Assembly (NCBI RefSeq): GCF_900176335.1
Contig: NZ_FWXW01000007.1
Coordinates: forward strand, 1-64,000
Source: Papillibacter cinnamivorans DSM 12816
GTDB lineage: Bacteria > Bacillota > Clostridia > Oscillospirales > Oscillospiraceae
Reading direction: 5' to 3'
DNA: 64,000 nt
Shown piece by piece: positions 52,876-62,188 of the stretch (position 1 is its first letter; each line of letters starts with the position of its first letter). Below the pieces are notes generated by a model that was not told the origin of the DNA, did not search any database, and saw only the letters and a program-made list of their open reading frames with translations. The position numbers and the translations under genes are program-made.

Positions 52876-53781
52876 ATGAGCAATTTTATTCAGATCCTGT
52901 TCAGCAGTCTGGAAATCGGCAGCGTTTACGCCCTGGCTGCCCTCGGGATCATCATTATTTTCCGCACCTCACAGCTCATTAACTTTGCCCAGGGCTCCCT
53001 GGGAATGTTCAGCGCATACATCGCGGCCTTCTTTATCCAGGGAGGAGAGTCCAGCCTGGAAGTCCAGGTCATGAAGCACAGCACCATAATCGCCGTGCTG
53101 GTGGGAATGCTGGCGGCTTTCCTGATGGGCGTCATCATCGACTTTCTGGTGGTGCGCCGGGCGAAAAAGCAGACCTCGCCCCTGGCTCTGCCCATTATCA
53201 CCCTGGGTATCGTCATGATGCTCACGGGCCTGGCCCCCATCGTGTTCGGCGGAAATCCCCTGGCCTTTCCGCGGTTTATTGAGAACGCGTCGGTGAGTAT
53301 CCTGGGCGTGACCATCATGGTCAATTCCATCGTCTGCATCATACTGGGATTCATGGTCCTGGCGGCGGTTTTTCTCTTTCTTCAGAATACCGTCTGGGGC
53401 CTGGCGGTGCGCACCACGGCGTCCAACGAAACCACGGCCCGGCTCATGGGCGTTCCCACCAAGATCGTCACCATGGTGGCCTGGGCGGTGGCGGCGGCCC
53501 TGGGTGCCCTTTCAGCCCTGATTCTGGCGCCTTCCACGGTGGTGGATATCGTTATGATGGACGGCGTGCAGCTTAACGCATTCATAGCCTGCGTACTGGG
53601 AGGATTCCAGACTTTCTACGGCCCCGTGATCGGAGCCTATATACTGGCCTTGACCAAGAACATCTTCGGCTTTTATATTTCCACAACCTGGGGGACCGCC
53701 ATCAACTACGTGCTGATACTGATCTTCATTGTCATCCGCCCGTACGGTCTCTTCGGCAAAAAAACCGTGAAGAAGGTTTAG
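52876..53781 (+). CDS. livH: Branched-chain amino acid-type ABC permease LivH
   Basis: A 301-residue membrane protein with about eight helices and the LivH start (GSVYALAALGIIIIFRTSQLINFAQGSLGM). The motif with ASNETTARLMGV is the coupling loop to the ATPases. With LivM, LivG, LivF and LivK it forms a complete LIV-type importer. LIV systems carry amino acids, but many in catabolic operons import carboxylic acids or amides; here the substrate is probably the compound degraded by the downstream enzymes. Confidence 0.87.
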   Translation: MSNFIQILFSSLEIGSVYALAALGIIIIFRTSQLINFAQGSLGMFSAYIAAFFIQGGESSLEVQVMKHSTIIAVLVGMLAAFLMGVIIDFLVVRRAKKQTSPLALPIITLGIVMMLTGLAPIVFGGNPLAFPRFIENASVSILGVTIMVNSIVCIILGFMVLAAVFLFLQNTVWGLAVRTTASNETTARLMGVPTKIVTMVAWAVAAALGALSALILAPSTVVDIVMMDGVQLNAFIACVLGGFQTFYGPVIGAYILALTKNIFGFYISTTWGTAINYVLILIFIVIRPYGLFGKKTVKKV

Positions 53782-53792
53782 GAGGATAGCGG

Positions 53793-54815
53793 ATGAAACT
53801 GACAAAAACGAAAACCTTCCCGTATTGGAAATACATCATCGTCTGCCTGCTGTTCCTGGTTATGCTTCCTCTCAACGCGGCGGGAATCGTCAGCGGTTCC
53901 ACCCTCCTGATACTGGGAACGGTGATTTTCTACGCGGTGGTGGGCGTCGGGATGAATATCCTTTTGGGGTACTCGGGCCTTATCACCCTGGGCGGCGCCG
54001 GCTTCATGGGCCTGGCCGCCTACCTCAGCGGATTCTGCTCCACCAGGCTGGGCCTTCCCTTTATCCTGTGCCTTGTAATTTCCATCGCCGTCCCCACCGT
54101 CATCGGCCTTGGAATCGGCGTTGTCTCCCTGCGCCTGGAGGGCTTTTATCTCGCCATCGCGACCCTGGGGATCGGAGAGATTCTCCGGCAGGTTTTTGTG
54201 GAATTCGAGCCTTTCACCAACGGTTTTTCCGGGATGCGGGCGGCCTATCCCAAGCTGTTCGGCATCGTCCTCACCAGGGAAGTGACCTACGCGTTTTACG
54301 CCATAATTCTGCTGATCGTAATGATATTGGTGCATAACATCGTCAATTCCGCCACAGGCCGGGCGCTGCTGGCCATGAAGGGAAGCGAATCGGCGGCTCA
54401 GGCCATGGGCATCAGCCTTCTCAAATACAAGCTCATCGCCTTTGCGATCTCCACCGTACTTACGGCTCTGGGCGGCGTCATGTACATGCACCTCATCAAA
54501 TACAGCTACCCCACCGTCTGGGGGCTTGGCATGTCGCTCAACTTCCTGTCCATCTCCGTCATCGGCGGAATGCAGACGGTGCTGGGAGCGGTGCTGGGTG
54601 CGCTCTTTGTGATCGCAGTGCCGGAGCTGGTGATCAAGCAGCTTCCGGTCATCGGGACCCTCACGGGCGTGGCCTACGTGTTCAACGGACTGTTTATCGT
54701 GCTTGTGCTGCTGTTTTACAGTGACGGCCTGATCCGCATCGGATCGGACGTGAAAAAATTGGTGGGGAAGATACGGGGGAAGAAAAATGACATTGACCAA
54801 AGAAGCGGTACATAA
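53793..54815 (+). CDS. livM: Branched-chain amino acid-type ABC permease LivM
   Basis: A 340-residue membrane protein with about ten helices; GLITLGGAGFMGLAAYLSG and MKGSESAAQAMGISLLKYK (the ATPase-coupling loop) are typical. It starts 11 bases after LivH and overlaps LivG by 29 bases. Confidence 0.87.
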   Translation: MKLTKTKTFPYWKYIIVCLLFLVMLPLNAAGIVSGSTLLILGTVIFYAVVGVGMNILLGYSGLITLGGAGFMGLAAYLSGFCSTRLGLPFILCLVISIAVPTVIGLGIGVVSLRLEGFYLAIATLGIGEILRQVFVEFEPFTNGFSGMRAAYPKLFGIVLTREVTYAFYAIILLIVMILVHNIVNSATGRALLAMKGSESAAQAMGISLLKYKLIAFAISTVLTALGGVMYMHLIKYSYPTVWGLGMSLNFLSISVIGGMQTVLGAVLGALFVIAVPELVIKQLPVIGTLTGVAYVFNGLFIVLVLLFYSDGLIRIGSDVKKLVGKIRGKKNDIDQRSGT

Positions 54816-55614
54816 GGAGAGCCCGGATCTGAAGGAAGGCGTCCTTCTGGAATGTCGGGACATCTCCATCTCCTTCGGAGGCATCCGGGCCGTCTCCGAC
54901 CTCACCTTTGACGTCCGGGAAAACGAGGTATACGGAATCATAGGACCCAACGGCGCCGGAAAGACCACGGTATTCAACATCATCACGCAGTTTTACAAGG
55001 CGGACAGCGGCGCCGTCCTGTTCCGCGAGGCAAACGGGAACGTCATAGACCTGGTTTCTCTGAAAACCCCCCAGGTGGTGCGGAAAGGGCTGGTGCGCAG
55101 CTTCCAGAATATCGAGCTCATCCGGGACCTGTCTTTGGCGGATAACCTCCTCGTAGGAGCCCACATTCATTTTGAGACCAGCGTCTTCAGCCAGATGCTC
55201 CGGCTTCCGGCGGCGCGGCGGGAAGAACGGGTGCTGCGGGAAAAAGCGATGCAGGTTCTGTCTTTCCTCGGACTTACGGACAGGGCCGATCAGCTTGCAG
55301 CGGGACAGCCCTACGGTGTCCTGAAAAAAATCGAGCTGGGCAGGGCGCTCCTCTCCGATCCGCGCCTCATCATCCTGGACGAACCGGCGGCGGGCCTCAA
55401 CGACACGGAAACGGAGGATCTGACCGGTCTGGTGCATGCCATCAAAAAGGACTACAACTGTTCCATTCTGCTGATTGAACACGACATGCGCTTTGTGATG
55501 GATATCTGCCAGCGGATCTGCGCCATGTCCTTTGGCAAAAAGCTGGCGGTGGGGACCCCGGAGGAAATCCGGGCGCACCCGGCCGTTCAGGAAGCGTATT
55601 TGGGGGAGGAATGA
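54787..55614 (+). CDS. livG: LIV-type ABC ATPase LivG
   Basis: A 275-residue ATPase: Walker A GPNGAGKTT, the long LivG insert after SFQNIELIRDLSLADNLLVG, a signature region reading AAGQPYGVLKKIELGRAL in place of LSGGQ, and Walker B LIILDEPAAGLND. The altered signature is normal for LivG. It pairs with LivF as a heterodimer under LivH/LivM. Confidence 0.86.
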   Translation: MTLTKEAVHKESPDLKEGVLLECRDISISFGGIRAVSDLTFDVRENEVYGIIGPNGAGKTTVFNIITQFYKADSGAVLFREANGNVIDLVSLKTPQVVRKGLVRSFQNIELIRDLSLADNLLVGAHIHFETSVFSQMLRLPAARREERVLREKAMQVLSFLGLTDRADQLAAGQPYGVLKKIELGRALLSDPRLIILDEPAAGLNDTETEDLTGLVHAIKKDYNCSILLIEHDMRFVMDICQRICAMSFGKKLAVGTPEEIRAHPAVQEAYLGEE

Positions 55615-55616
55615 AG

Positions 55617-56333
55617 ATGGGCGGATTTTTGGAAATCGATCACCTGGCGGTCCGATACGGAAACATATCGGCGGTCCGCGGCATCAGCCTTCAGGTGGAG
55701 GAGGGGCGGATCGTGGCGCTCCTGGGCGCCAACGGCGCCGGAAAATCTTCCACCCTCCGGGCCATTTCCGGCCTCGTCGCACCCGCCTCTGGGAAAATCC
55801 GGTTTAACGGCGAAGACATCACGGGGGCGGCCGCCGAGCATATCGTGCGCCTGGGGATCTCCCACTGCCCGGAAGGGCGTCAGATCTTCCCGGACCTCAC
55901 CGTGATGGAAAATCTCAGAATCGGCGCCTTTACCCAGAAAAGCAGAAAGAAGATCGGAGAGCAGACGGAGTTCTGCCTGAACCTCTTCCCCCAGCTGGCC
56001 GACAGAAAGGCTCAGATGGCGGGGACCCTGTCCGGCGGCGAACAGCAGATGCTGGCCATCGCCAGGGCCATCATGCCTTCGCCCAGGCTTCTGATACTGG
56101 ACGAACCGTCTCTGGGCCTCGCGCCTCTCATTGTACGTGATATCTTCCGCATGATCCGGAAGATCAATGAAATGGGTACCACGGTTCTCATCGTGGAGCA
56201 GAACGCTCTGCAGACCCTCAAGGTGGCCGATTACGCCTATGTCCTTTCTTTGGGGACCGTGATTATGGAAAGCCCGGCGAAGAAGCTGCTGGAAAATTCG
56301 GAACTGGTAAACGCGTACCTTGGCAAATCCTGA
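55617..56333 (+). CDS. livF: LIV-type ABC ATPase LivF
   Basis: A 238-residue ATPase: GANGAGKSSTLRAISG, signature LSGGEQQMLAIARAIM, Walker B LLILDEPSLGLAP and the QNALQTLKVADYAYVL tail typical of LivF. GGGGGAGGA lies seven bases before ATG 55617; the ATG at 55611 overlaps the LivG stop and is too close to that site. Confidence 0.87.
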   Translation: MGGFLEIDHLAVRYGNISAVRGISLQVEEGRIVALLGANGAGKSSTLRAISGLVAPASGKIRFNGEDITGAAAEHIVRLGISHCPEGRQIFPDLTVMENLRIGAFTQKSRKKIGEQTEFCLNLFPQLADRKAQMAGTLSGGEQQMLAIARAIMPSPRLLILDEPSLGLAPLIVRDIFRMIRKINEMGTTVLIVEQNALQTLKVADYAYVLSLGTVIMESPAKKLLENSELVNAYLGKS

Positions 56334-56414
56334 TCCGGCGATATCCACGAAGTTTTACGGCGCAGCCGGAAGGCTGCGTACGGGAAACGATAAGGAAAAA
56401 AGGAGGAACGTATC

Positions 56415-57695
56415 TTGAAAACTCGAAAAACCGTAAGACTCACGGCACTGGCACTGGCGATTCTCCTGCTTACCTCGGTACTCGCGGCCTGCTCCACGCA
56501 ATCTGCCTCCACCGCGACCCCCACTCCCACAACACAGGTGGAAAACGCCCAGGGCGTAACCGACAACCAGATTCTCATCGGTAACTGCGCGGCAACCTCG
56601 GGCGCTTTCGGACCCGTCGGCATCCCCTACATAGCCGCCATCGAAGCGTACTGCGAGATGGTCAATGAAAAGGGCGGCATCAACGGCCGCGAGATCAAAT
56701 TCATCCACTACGACGACGAGATGAGCCCGGAAAAGGGAATGGCCCTTTATGACAAGCTCATCAACGACGACAAGGTTTTCGCCATCGTCGGCTGCTTCGG
56801 CACCCCGGTTGTGGGCGCCGTTCTCCCCGAGCTCATTGAAAAGGGCATCCCCGCCGTCTATTTTGCCACCGGCATGCCCGCGCTGTACAACGCGGACGCC
56901 ACGGGCAACGAGCGGTGCATCATGCCCGTGCAGCCCATCTACACCACGGAAGGCCACGTCTTCGCCGCATGGTCGAAGGGAACCTTCAAAGCCACCCGGG
57001 TAGCCATCATCTATTCCAGCGACGACGCCGGCAAGGGCGTTTACGAAGGACTCGCCGCCGGCTGCCAGGAATACGGGCTGCAGCTGGTAGCCGCCGAGCA
57101 GGTGCCTTACGGCGCTGAGGATGTTTCCGCCGCCGTCACCAAGGTCTTGGCCGCCGAACCCGACATCATCTGCAACGGCGCCATGCAGAACACCTTCCTT
57201 ACCATCGGCAAGGAACTGGGCAAGCAGGGCAACACCGCCCCCATGCTCACCTCCTACGTCAACGCCGGCCCCACCTATTTCTCCCAGTTTGCCGCCGATA
57301 TCAAGGGAAAATATGATATTTACGCCCCCGGCTGGGTGGATATGTCACAGGGCGGCGACGATGTCAGCCTTATGGGCGAATATCTGGCGAAGGTCACCAA
57401 AGAGGATTACAGCCTCAGCGCCTATGCCATGAGCGGATGGATCGCCGCGAAGTTCTTCTGCACGGGCCTGGAGAGGCTGGGCGACGGTCCCATCACCTGG
57501 GAAGGATACATTGACGCCATGGAGAGCGAGCCCATCGGCCTCGGCTTCGGCTCCAACTCCTACATCGATTATTCAAACGGAAAGCGCTTCGGCACGGAAA
57601 CCCTGGCGCTCTACCGCATGGATATGGACGCCACCGGCTGCGTCGTAAAATATCAGGACTTCAAGACGGTGGATCAGATCCTGGCAGGAAACTGA
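56415..57695 (+). CDS. livK: LIV-type substrate-binding lipoprotein LivK
   Basis: A 426-residue lipoprotein with lipobox LAAC at about residue 26 (ILLLTSVLAACSTQS). The two-lobed periplasmic-binding fold shows ILIGNCAATSGAFGPVGIPY, INGREIKFIHYDDEMSPEKG and FAIVGCFGTPVVGAVLPE. TTG start eight bases after AGGAGG. Unusually for LIV operons it follows the ATPase genes. It sets the import specificity; the ligand cannot be read by eye. Confidence 0.85.
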   Translation: MKTRKTVRLTALALAILLLTSVLAACSTQSASTATPTPTTQVENAQGVTDNQILIGNCAATSGAFGPVGIPYIAAIEAYCEMVNEKGGINGREIKFIHYDDEMSPEKGMALYDKLINDDKVFAIVGCFGTPVVGAVLPELIEKGIPAVYFATGMPALYNADATGNERCIMPVQPIYTTEGHVFAAWSKGTFKATRVAIIYSSDDAGKGVYEGLAAGCQEYGLQLVAAEQVPYGAEDVSAAVTKVLAAEPDIICNGAMQNTFLTIGKELGKQGNTAPMLTSYVNAGPTYFSQFAADIKGKYDIYAPGWVDMSQGGDDVSLMGEYLAKVTKEDYSLSAYAMSGWIAAKFFCTGLERLGDGPITWEGYIDAMESEPIGLGFGSNSYIDYSNGKRFGTETLALYRMDMDATGCVVKYQDFKTVDQILAGN

Positions 57696-57720
57696 GCATA
57701 CCTACCTCCTCCTCATGGGT

Positions 57721-57765
57721 TTGGGGTGGGGCGGAGTAGCGAGAGGCTCCGCCCCATTCCCCCAA
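57721..57765. repeat. Long hairpin after livK
   Basis: GGGGCGGAG (57728-57736) with CTCCGCCCC (57747-57755), plus outer TTGGGG/CCCCAA pairs. Only A follows on the + strand, so it is probably an mRNA-stabilising or processing hairpin between transporter and enzyme genes rather than a terminator. Confidence 0.6.
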
Positions 57766-57815
57766 AAATCTAGCGGGCAACCGTATCAATATTAGAGAAG
57801 AAAAGAGTGTTGAGC

Positions 57816-58850
57816 ATGTCAAACACGCGAGTTGGCGTTGTGGGAATGGGCCTGTATATTCCCGACAATTACTGGACTTCGGAATACTGCGCAAAACTCA
57901 CCGACGGGCGATGGACGGCCAAGGCCATCGAAGAGAAACTGGGCTTCCGCAGAAAGCCCGTGGCCAGGTCCTGGGAAGGTACGCAGTACATGGGAGCGCA
58001 GGCAGCCCGGGACTGCCTGAAGAACACGGGCTTTGATCCTTTGAAGATCGACGCCATCGTATGGGTGGGCGAGGAATGGAAAGAGCGCCTGCTCACCACC
58101 TCCGCCCTCTACGTACAGAGGGAAGTGGGCGCGAAAAACGCGTGGGGCGTGGACATTTCCAATCGGTGCTGCACCTTTATCACCGGCATCAAGATGGCCA
58201 GGGACATGATCGTGGCCGATCCCAGCATCAATACCATTCTCCTGTGCGGCGGGTATCGGAACAACGACTTCATCCAGCTCACTAACCCCAAGGTCAGCAT
58301 GCTATACAGCATCGGCTCCGGAGCCGCCGCCATGCTGATCAAGCGCGGTCATCCGGAAAACGAGATCCTGGGCACCCATTTCGTCTGCGACGGTTCGCTG
58401 TTTCACACCATGGGAGTGCCCATCGGCGGTACCGAGACCCCCATTACCCACGAGAATCTGGATCACTGGATGAACTATGAGATTTCCGATGGGGATTTCA
58501 TGAAGGCGCGGCTCAACGAAGTGTCCATGCCCAACTGGTTCACCTGCATCGATAAATCTTTGGAAAAATCCGGGGGCCTCACCCGCAAGGACGTGGGATA
58601 TGTCGCCGTGACCCAGTTCAAGCGCTCCATGCACAATTACATGCTGGGCGAATACGGCCTCACCGAGGACAACTCCACCTACCTCGAGGATTACGGACAC
58701 GTGGGCCAGATGGACCAGGTGCTCTCCATAACCCTGGGGATGCAGGCGGGGAAGATCCACGACGGAACCGTGATCTCTCTGGTGGGCGCGGGCGGCGGAT
58801 ATATCTGGGCCGCGGGGGTCATCCGCTGGGGCAAAATCAAGGAAAAGTGA
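57816..58850 (+). CDS. HMG-CoA synthase/KASIII-like condensing enzyme
   Basis: A 344-residue thiolase-superfamily protein. The Cys region DISNRCCTFITG (Cys118, with Cys119 next) aligns with the nucleophile of HMG-CoA synthase, and Glu86 in WVGEEWKERL lies 32 residues before it, the same spacing as Glu79-Cys111 of S. aureus HMG-CoA synthase. The usual His and Asn sites are changed: VTQFKRSMH and YGHVGQMD stand where FHxP and GN motifs are expected. It may thus be a variant synthase, thioesterase or a non-classical partner. In archaea an HMG-CoA synthase of this type works in a complex with an SCP2-type thiolase and DUF35; both partners follow here. Confidence 0.78.
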   Translation: MSNTRVGVVGMGLYIPDNYWTSEYCAKLTDGRWTAKAIEEKLGFRRKPVARSWEGTQYMGAQAARDCLKNTGFDPLKIDAIVWVGEEWKERLLTTSALYVQREVGAKNAWGVDISNRCCTFITGIKMARDMIVADPSINTILLCGGYRNNDFIQLTNPKVSMLYSIGSGAAAMLIKRGHPENEILGTHFVCDGSLFHTMGVPIGGTETPITHENLDHWMNYEISDGDFMKARLNEVSMPNWFTCIDKSLEKSGGLTRKDVGYVAVTQFKRSMHNYMLGEYGLTEDNSTYLEDYGHVGQMDQVLSITLGMQAGKIHDGTVISLVGAGGGYIWAAGVIRWGKIKEK

Positions 58851-58860
58851 GGGAAACGGC

Positions 58861-60177
58861 ATGCCTGAGAATATATATAAAGATAAGGTGGTCTCCGTTG
58901 AAAAAGCCCTGGAGTGCATCCGGTCGGGGGATAACATCGTTACCGCCGTTGCGGCGGGGGAGGCCCGGGAATTTTTCACGAATCTCCATACCATTGCCGA
59001 CCGGGTGAAGGGTGTCAGAGTCTGCACCTGCCTGAACATGGGAAATTACGAATATATCGTGAATCCCGCCTACAAGGAGTCCTTTTTCTCCGACGCATGG
59101 TTCTATACTGCCACCTACCGGGCCGCTCACGACAACGGGAACATGTCCTATGTGCCCAACCACCTGCATCTTGCGGTGGACGGAAAGCTGGCTCACAGAA
59201 AACCGACGGTTTTCGTGGCCATGGCTTCCATGCCGGATAAGCACGGGTATATGTCCCTCATGAGCAACGCCTATGAAAAACAGCTCATGCGGTACTGCGA
59301 CAGGGTGATCCTGGAGATTAACCCCAACTGCCCCCGCATTTTCGGCGACAACCAGATCCATGTGAGCGACGCCACCCACCTCATCGAGGTGAACTACGAA
59401 GTGCCGGAGCTTCCCGACATCCCGGCCACCGAAACCGACCGTAAGATCGCAGGCTTTATAGCGCCTCTCATCGAGGACGGAAGCTGCCTGCAGCTGGGGA
59501 TCGGCGGGACTCCCGCAGCCGTGGCGGAGCTGCTCTACGACAAGAACGATCTGGGTGTCCACACCGAGATGTTTACCACCGCCATGGCGCAGCTTGCCAA
59601 GGCGGGGGTTATCAACGGCAAGTGCAAGCAGATGGACCGGGAGCTTCACGTGGCCACCTTTGTCCTGGGAACGAAAGAGCTCTATGATTTTGTAAACGAC
59701 AACCCTTCCGTCCGCGTGATGACGGGAAACACTACCATCAACCCCCGTATCATCCGGTATAACGACAAGCAGATTTCCATCAACGCCGGGCTGGCTGCCG
59801 ACCTGACGGGACAGATCTGCTCCGAATCCGTGGGTTCCGTTCATTTCTCCGGCACCGGCGGCCAGGCGGACACCGCCCGGGGCGCGGTGCTTTCCAAGGG
59901 CGGAAAGTCCTTCATCGCCTTCCACTCCACGGCCATGTCCCGCGACCCGGAGACGGGAGCGAAGGTCCGGATATCCCGGATTACCCCCCAGCTGGCGCCG
60001 GGTTCCGCCGTATCTCTCCAGAGAAACGACGTACAGTACGTCGTCACCGAATACGGCATCGTGAATCTCCAGGGAATGAACATCCAGGAGCGCTGCGAGG
60101 CCCTCATCGGCATCTCCCACCCGGATTTCCGGGATGGACTGCGGGAAGAAGCCGGAAAGCTGAAACTGATATTTTAA
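58861..60177 (+). CDS. Acetyl-CoA hydrolase/CoA-transferase family protein (second copy)
   Basis: A 438-residue CoA-transferase, paralogue of the one at 46477. It has QLGIGGTPAAVAELLYD, the active-site region GVHTEMFTTAMAQL and SGTGGQADTARGAVLSKGGK. It starts ten bases after the HMGCS-like gene. Two copies in neighbouring units suggest separate acid activation steps, or use of different partner acids. It probably loads CoA on the imported acid. Confidence 0.86.
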   Translation: MPENIYKDKVVSVEKALECIRSGDNIVTAVAAGEAREFFTNLHTIADRVKGVRVCTCLNMGNYEYIVNPAYKESFFSDAWFYTATYRAAHDNGNMSYVPNHLHLAVDGKLAHRKPTVFVAMASMPDKHGYMSLMSNAYEKQLMRYCDRVILEINPNCPRIFGDNQIHVSDATHLIEVNYEVPELPDIPATETDRKIAGFIAPLIEDGSCLQLGIGGTPAAVAELLYDKNDLGVHTEMFTTAMAQLAKAGVINGKCKQMDRELHVATFVLGTKELYDFVNDNPSVRVMTGNTTINPRIIRYNDKQISINAGLAADLTGQICSESVGSVHFSGTGGQADTARGAVLSKGGKSFIAFHSTAMSRDPETGAKVRISRITPQLAPGSAVSLQRNDVQYVVTEYGIVNLQGMNIQERCEALIGISHPDFRDGLREEAGKLKLIF

Positions 60178-60190
60178 GGAGCTGAAAGCT

Positions 60191-61009
60191 ATGCCCTTTA
60201 TAATTGCGGACGGAAAGAAGATCTTTTACGAGATTCACGGCGAGCACGGGGATTATATCCTCATGCTCAACGGGCTCATGATGACCACCGGAAGCTGGCT
60301 GCCCCTGCTGCCCACTCTGAAGGAGAATTTCCGCGTGATCTGCCTGGATATGCACGACATGGGGCAGAGCGAGAAAATGGACGGCGACTATAAAAGCACC
60401 GTGCAGGTGGACGCCGTAAGGTGCCTTGCCGACCATCTGGGCATCCGGAGAATGAACCTCTGCGGCACCTCCTACGGAGGGACCATTGCCCTTCTCTTTG
60501 CTCTGAGATATCCCGAGAGAACGGGAAAGGTCATGGTCTTCAACACACTTGCCTATGCCGACGCCTACCTCACCGAGGTGGGACGGCTTTGGCAGAAGGG
60601 CGCCCTTTCCTATGACTGCGACACCTATTACGATGAATTCGTGCCTTTCGTTTATTCTCCGGCCTATTTCGAGGCCCACAAAGAGACCATCTATCAGCGA
60701 AAGGAGATGATCCGGCCCCTGATTACCAAGGAATACTGCGATTCCATCGTGCGCCTGTCCAAGAGCGTGGAGGGGTACGATATCCGCAGCAGGCTGGGAG
60801 AAATTCAGGCTCCCGTTCTGGTGGTGGGCTGTGATCAGGACTATCTGACCCCCATGCCTCAGCAGCGCATGCTGGCCGAGCGCATTCCCAGCGCGAAGTT
60901 CGTCCTGATCCCCGGCGCGGGGCACGGCGTCGTCTTCGAGGATTCCTATGCCATCGTCATGCTGATGCTGGGATGGTTCCGGGAAATCAGAGTCATCCCC
61001 GTTTTTTAA
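60191..61009 (+). CDS. Alpha/beta hydrolase
   Basis: A 272-residue hydrolase. Nucleophile elbow GTSYGG with Ser94, the acid region VVGCDQDYLTP and the His in GAGHGVVFED complete the triad. The fold resembles 3-oxoadipate enol-lactonase/esterase relatives. In this operon it could open a lactone, cleave an ester or hydrolyse a CoA thioester. It lies between CoA-transferase and thiolase genes. Confidence 0.82.
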   Translation: MPFIIADGKKIFYEIHGEHGDYILMLNGLMMTTGSWLPLLPTLKENFRVICLDMHDMGQSEKMDGDYKSTVQVDAVRCLADHLGIRRMNLCGTSYGGTIALLFALRYPERTGKVMVFNTLAYADAYLTEVGRLWQKGALSYDCDTYYDEFVPFVYSPAYFEAHKETIYQRKEMIRPLITKEYCDSIVRLSKSVEGYDIRSRLGEIQAPVLVVGCDQDYLTPMPQQRMLAERIPSAKFVLIPGAGHGVVFEDSYAIVMLMLGWFREIRVIPVF

Positions 61010-61022
61010 AGGAGGAAACAGC

Positions 61023-62186
61023 ATGCGTATGGCAGCCATAGCCGGGATCGGCGAAACGAAAATGGGACGTTACCCGGACCGCTCTCTGCGGGACATGATT
61101 CTGGAGGCGGGCGGCAGGGCGATCGCCGATTCCGGCATGGATAAAAAAGAGATAGAGGCCGTCTACATGGGGAATTTCAATTCCCAGCGGCTGTGCGGGC
61201 AGGGTCATCTGGGCCCCCTGGTTTCGGAGGTCCTGGGTCTGGGGAACATCCCCACCATTCGCACGGAAGGAGCCTGCGCCTCCGGGAGCCTGGCCTTCCG
61301 GATGGGACTGCTTGCGGTGATGAGCGGGATTTACGACACGGTCCTGGTGGGCGGCGCGGAAAAGATGACCCATCAGCCCACCGAGCTGGTCACCGAGGCC
61401 ATCGTGTCCGCCATGGACTATGAGATCGAGGCCATGGAGGGCTTCACCTTCCCGGCGAATTTCGCCATGATGGCCAACCGATATTTCTATGAATACAGAA
61501 ACGTAAAGCGGGAGATGGCCATGAACGCCGTCAACGCTCACTACAACGCCGCCCGCAACCCCGACGCCCAGATGCCCAAAGAGGTGACCCTGGAGAAAGT
61601 GCTGTTTGCCGATCTCATTGCCAGCCCCCTGTCCCTGTTCGACTGCTCGCTGGTCACCGATGGGGCCGCCTTTCTTGTGCTCACCACCTCCGACAAGGCA
61701 AGAGCCCTGGGAAAGCACCGCCTGGTGGAAGTGGCGGGCTCCGGCCACGCGGGGGACACGGTGACTTTGTATACCAAGAAATGCATCACCAGCTTCGAAG
61801 CCGCGAAAAGCGCCGCGAAACAGGCGTACGATCAGGCGGGGCTGAAGCCTGCCGACATCGACCTTGCCGAAGTGCACGACTGTTTCACCATCACACAGAT
61901 CATTAACCTGGAGGACCTGGGGTTTGCCGAGCCGGGGCACGGGGCCGATCTGGTCGCCGAGGGCGCTACGGCCCTTCATGGCAGCCGGCCCATCAACACC
62001 AGCGGAGGTTTGAAGGCCAAGGGGCACCCCATTGGGGCCACCGGTATCAGCCAGATGTATGAAATCGTCACCCAGCTCCGGGGCGATGCGGGAGCCCGGC
62101 AGGTGAAAAAGGCCGATATCGGCCTGACCCACAATCTTGGCGGCACAGCGGCCACCGGTCTGGTCCATATCTTCAGGGGGCAGTGA
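61023..62186 (+). CDS. SCP2-type thiolase (acetyl-CoA acetyltransferase-like)
   Basis: A 387-residue thiolase of the sterol-carrier-protein-x/archaeal type. Nucleophilic Cys85 lies in EGACASGSLA, the DCFTITQ motif replaces the NEAFA of classical thiolases, and the His is in KGHPIGATG; LTHNLGG is near the end. This is the type that needs a DUF35 partner in archaea, and a stand-alone DUF35 gene follows immediately. GGAGG precedes the ATG. It would make or break the carbon-carbon bond with acetyl-CoA. Confidence 0.85.
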   Translation: MRMAAIAGIGETKMGRYPDRSLRDMILEAGGRAIADSGMDKKEIEAVYMGNFNSQRLCGQGHLGPLVSEVLGLGNIPTIRTEGACASGSLAFRMGLLAVMSGIYDTVLVGGAEKMTHQPTELVTEAIVSAMDYEIEAMEGFTFPANFAMMANRYFYEYRNVKREMAMNAVNAHYNAARNPDAQMPKEVTLEKVLFADLIASPLSLFDCSLVTDGAAFLVLTTSDKARALGKHRLVEVAGSGHAGDTVTLYTKKCITSFEAAKSAAKQAYDQAGLKPADIDLAEVHDCFTITQIINLEDLGFAEPGHGADLVAEGATALHGSRPINTSGGLKAKGHPIGATGISQMYEIVTQLRGDAGARQVKKADIGLTHNLGGTAATGLVHIFRGQ

Positions 62187-62188
62187 AT

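Noticed and set aside
53778-54986. A 402-codon reverse-strand open frame over livM
   Set aside because: Shadow of a GC-rich membrane protein gene; low-complexity product, no start signals.
57721-57765. Terminator after livK
   Set aside because: There is no T-run on the + strand and the enzyme genes follow closely; treated as an internal hairpin.
58837-60120. A 427-codon reverse-strand open frame over the second CoA-transferase
   Set aside because: The forward frame has clear CoA-transferase motifs; the reverse product has none.
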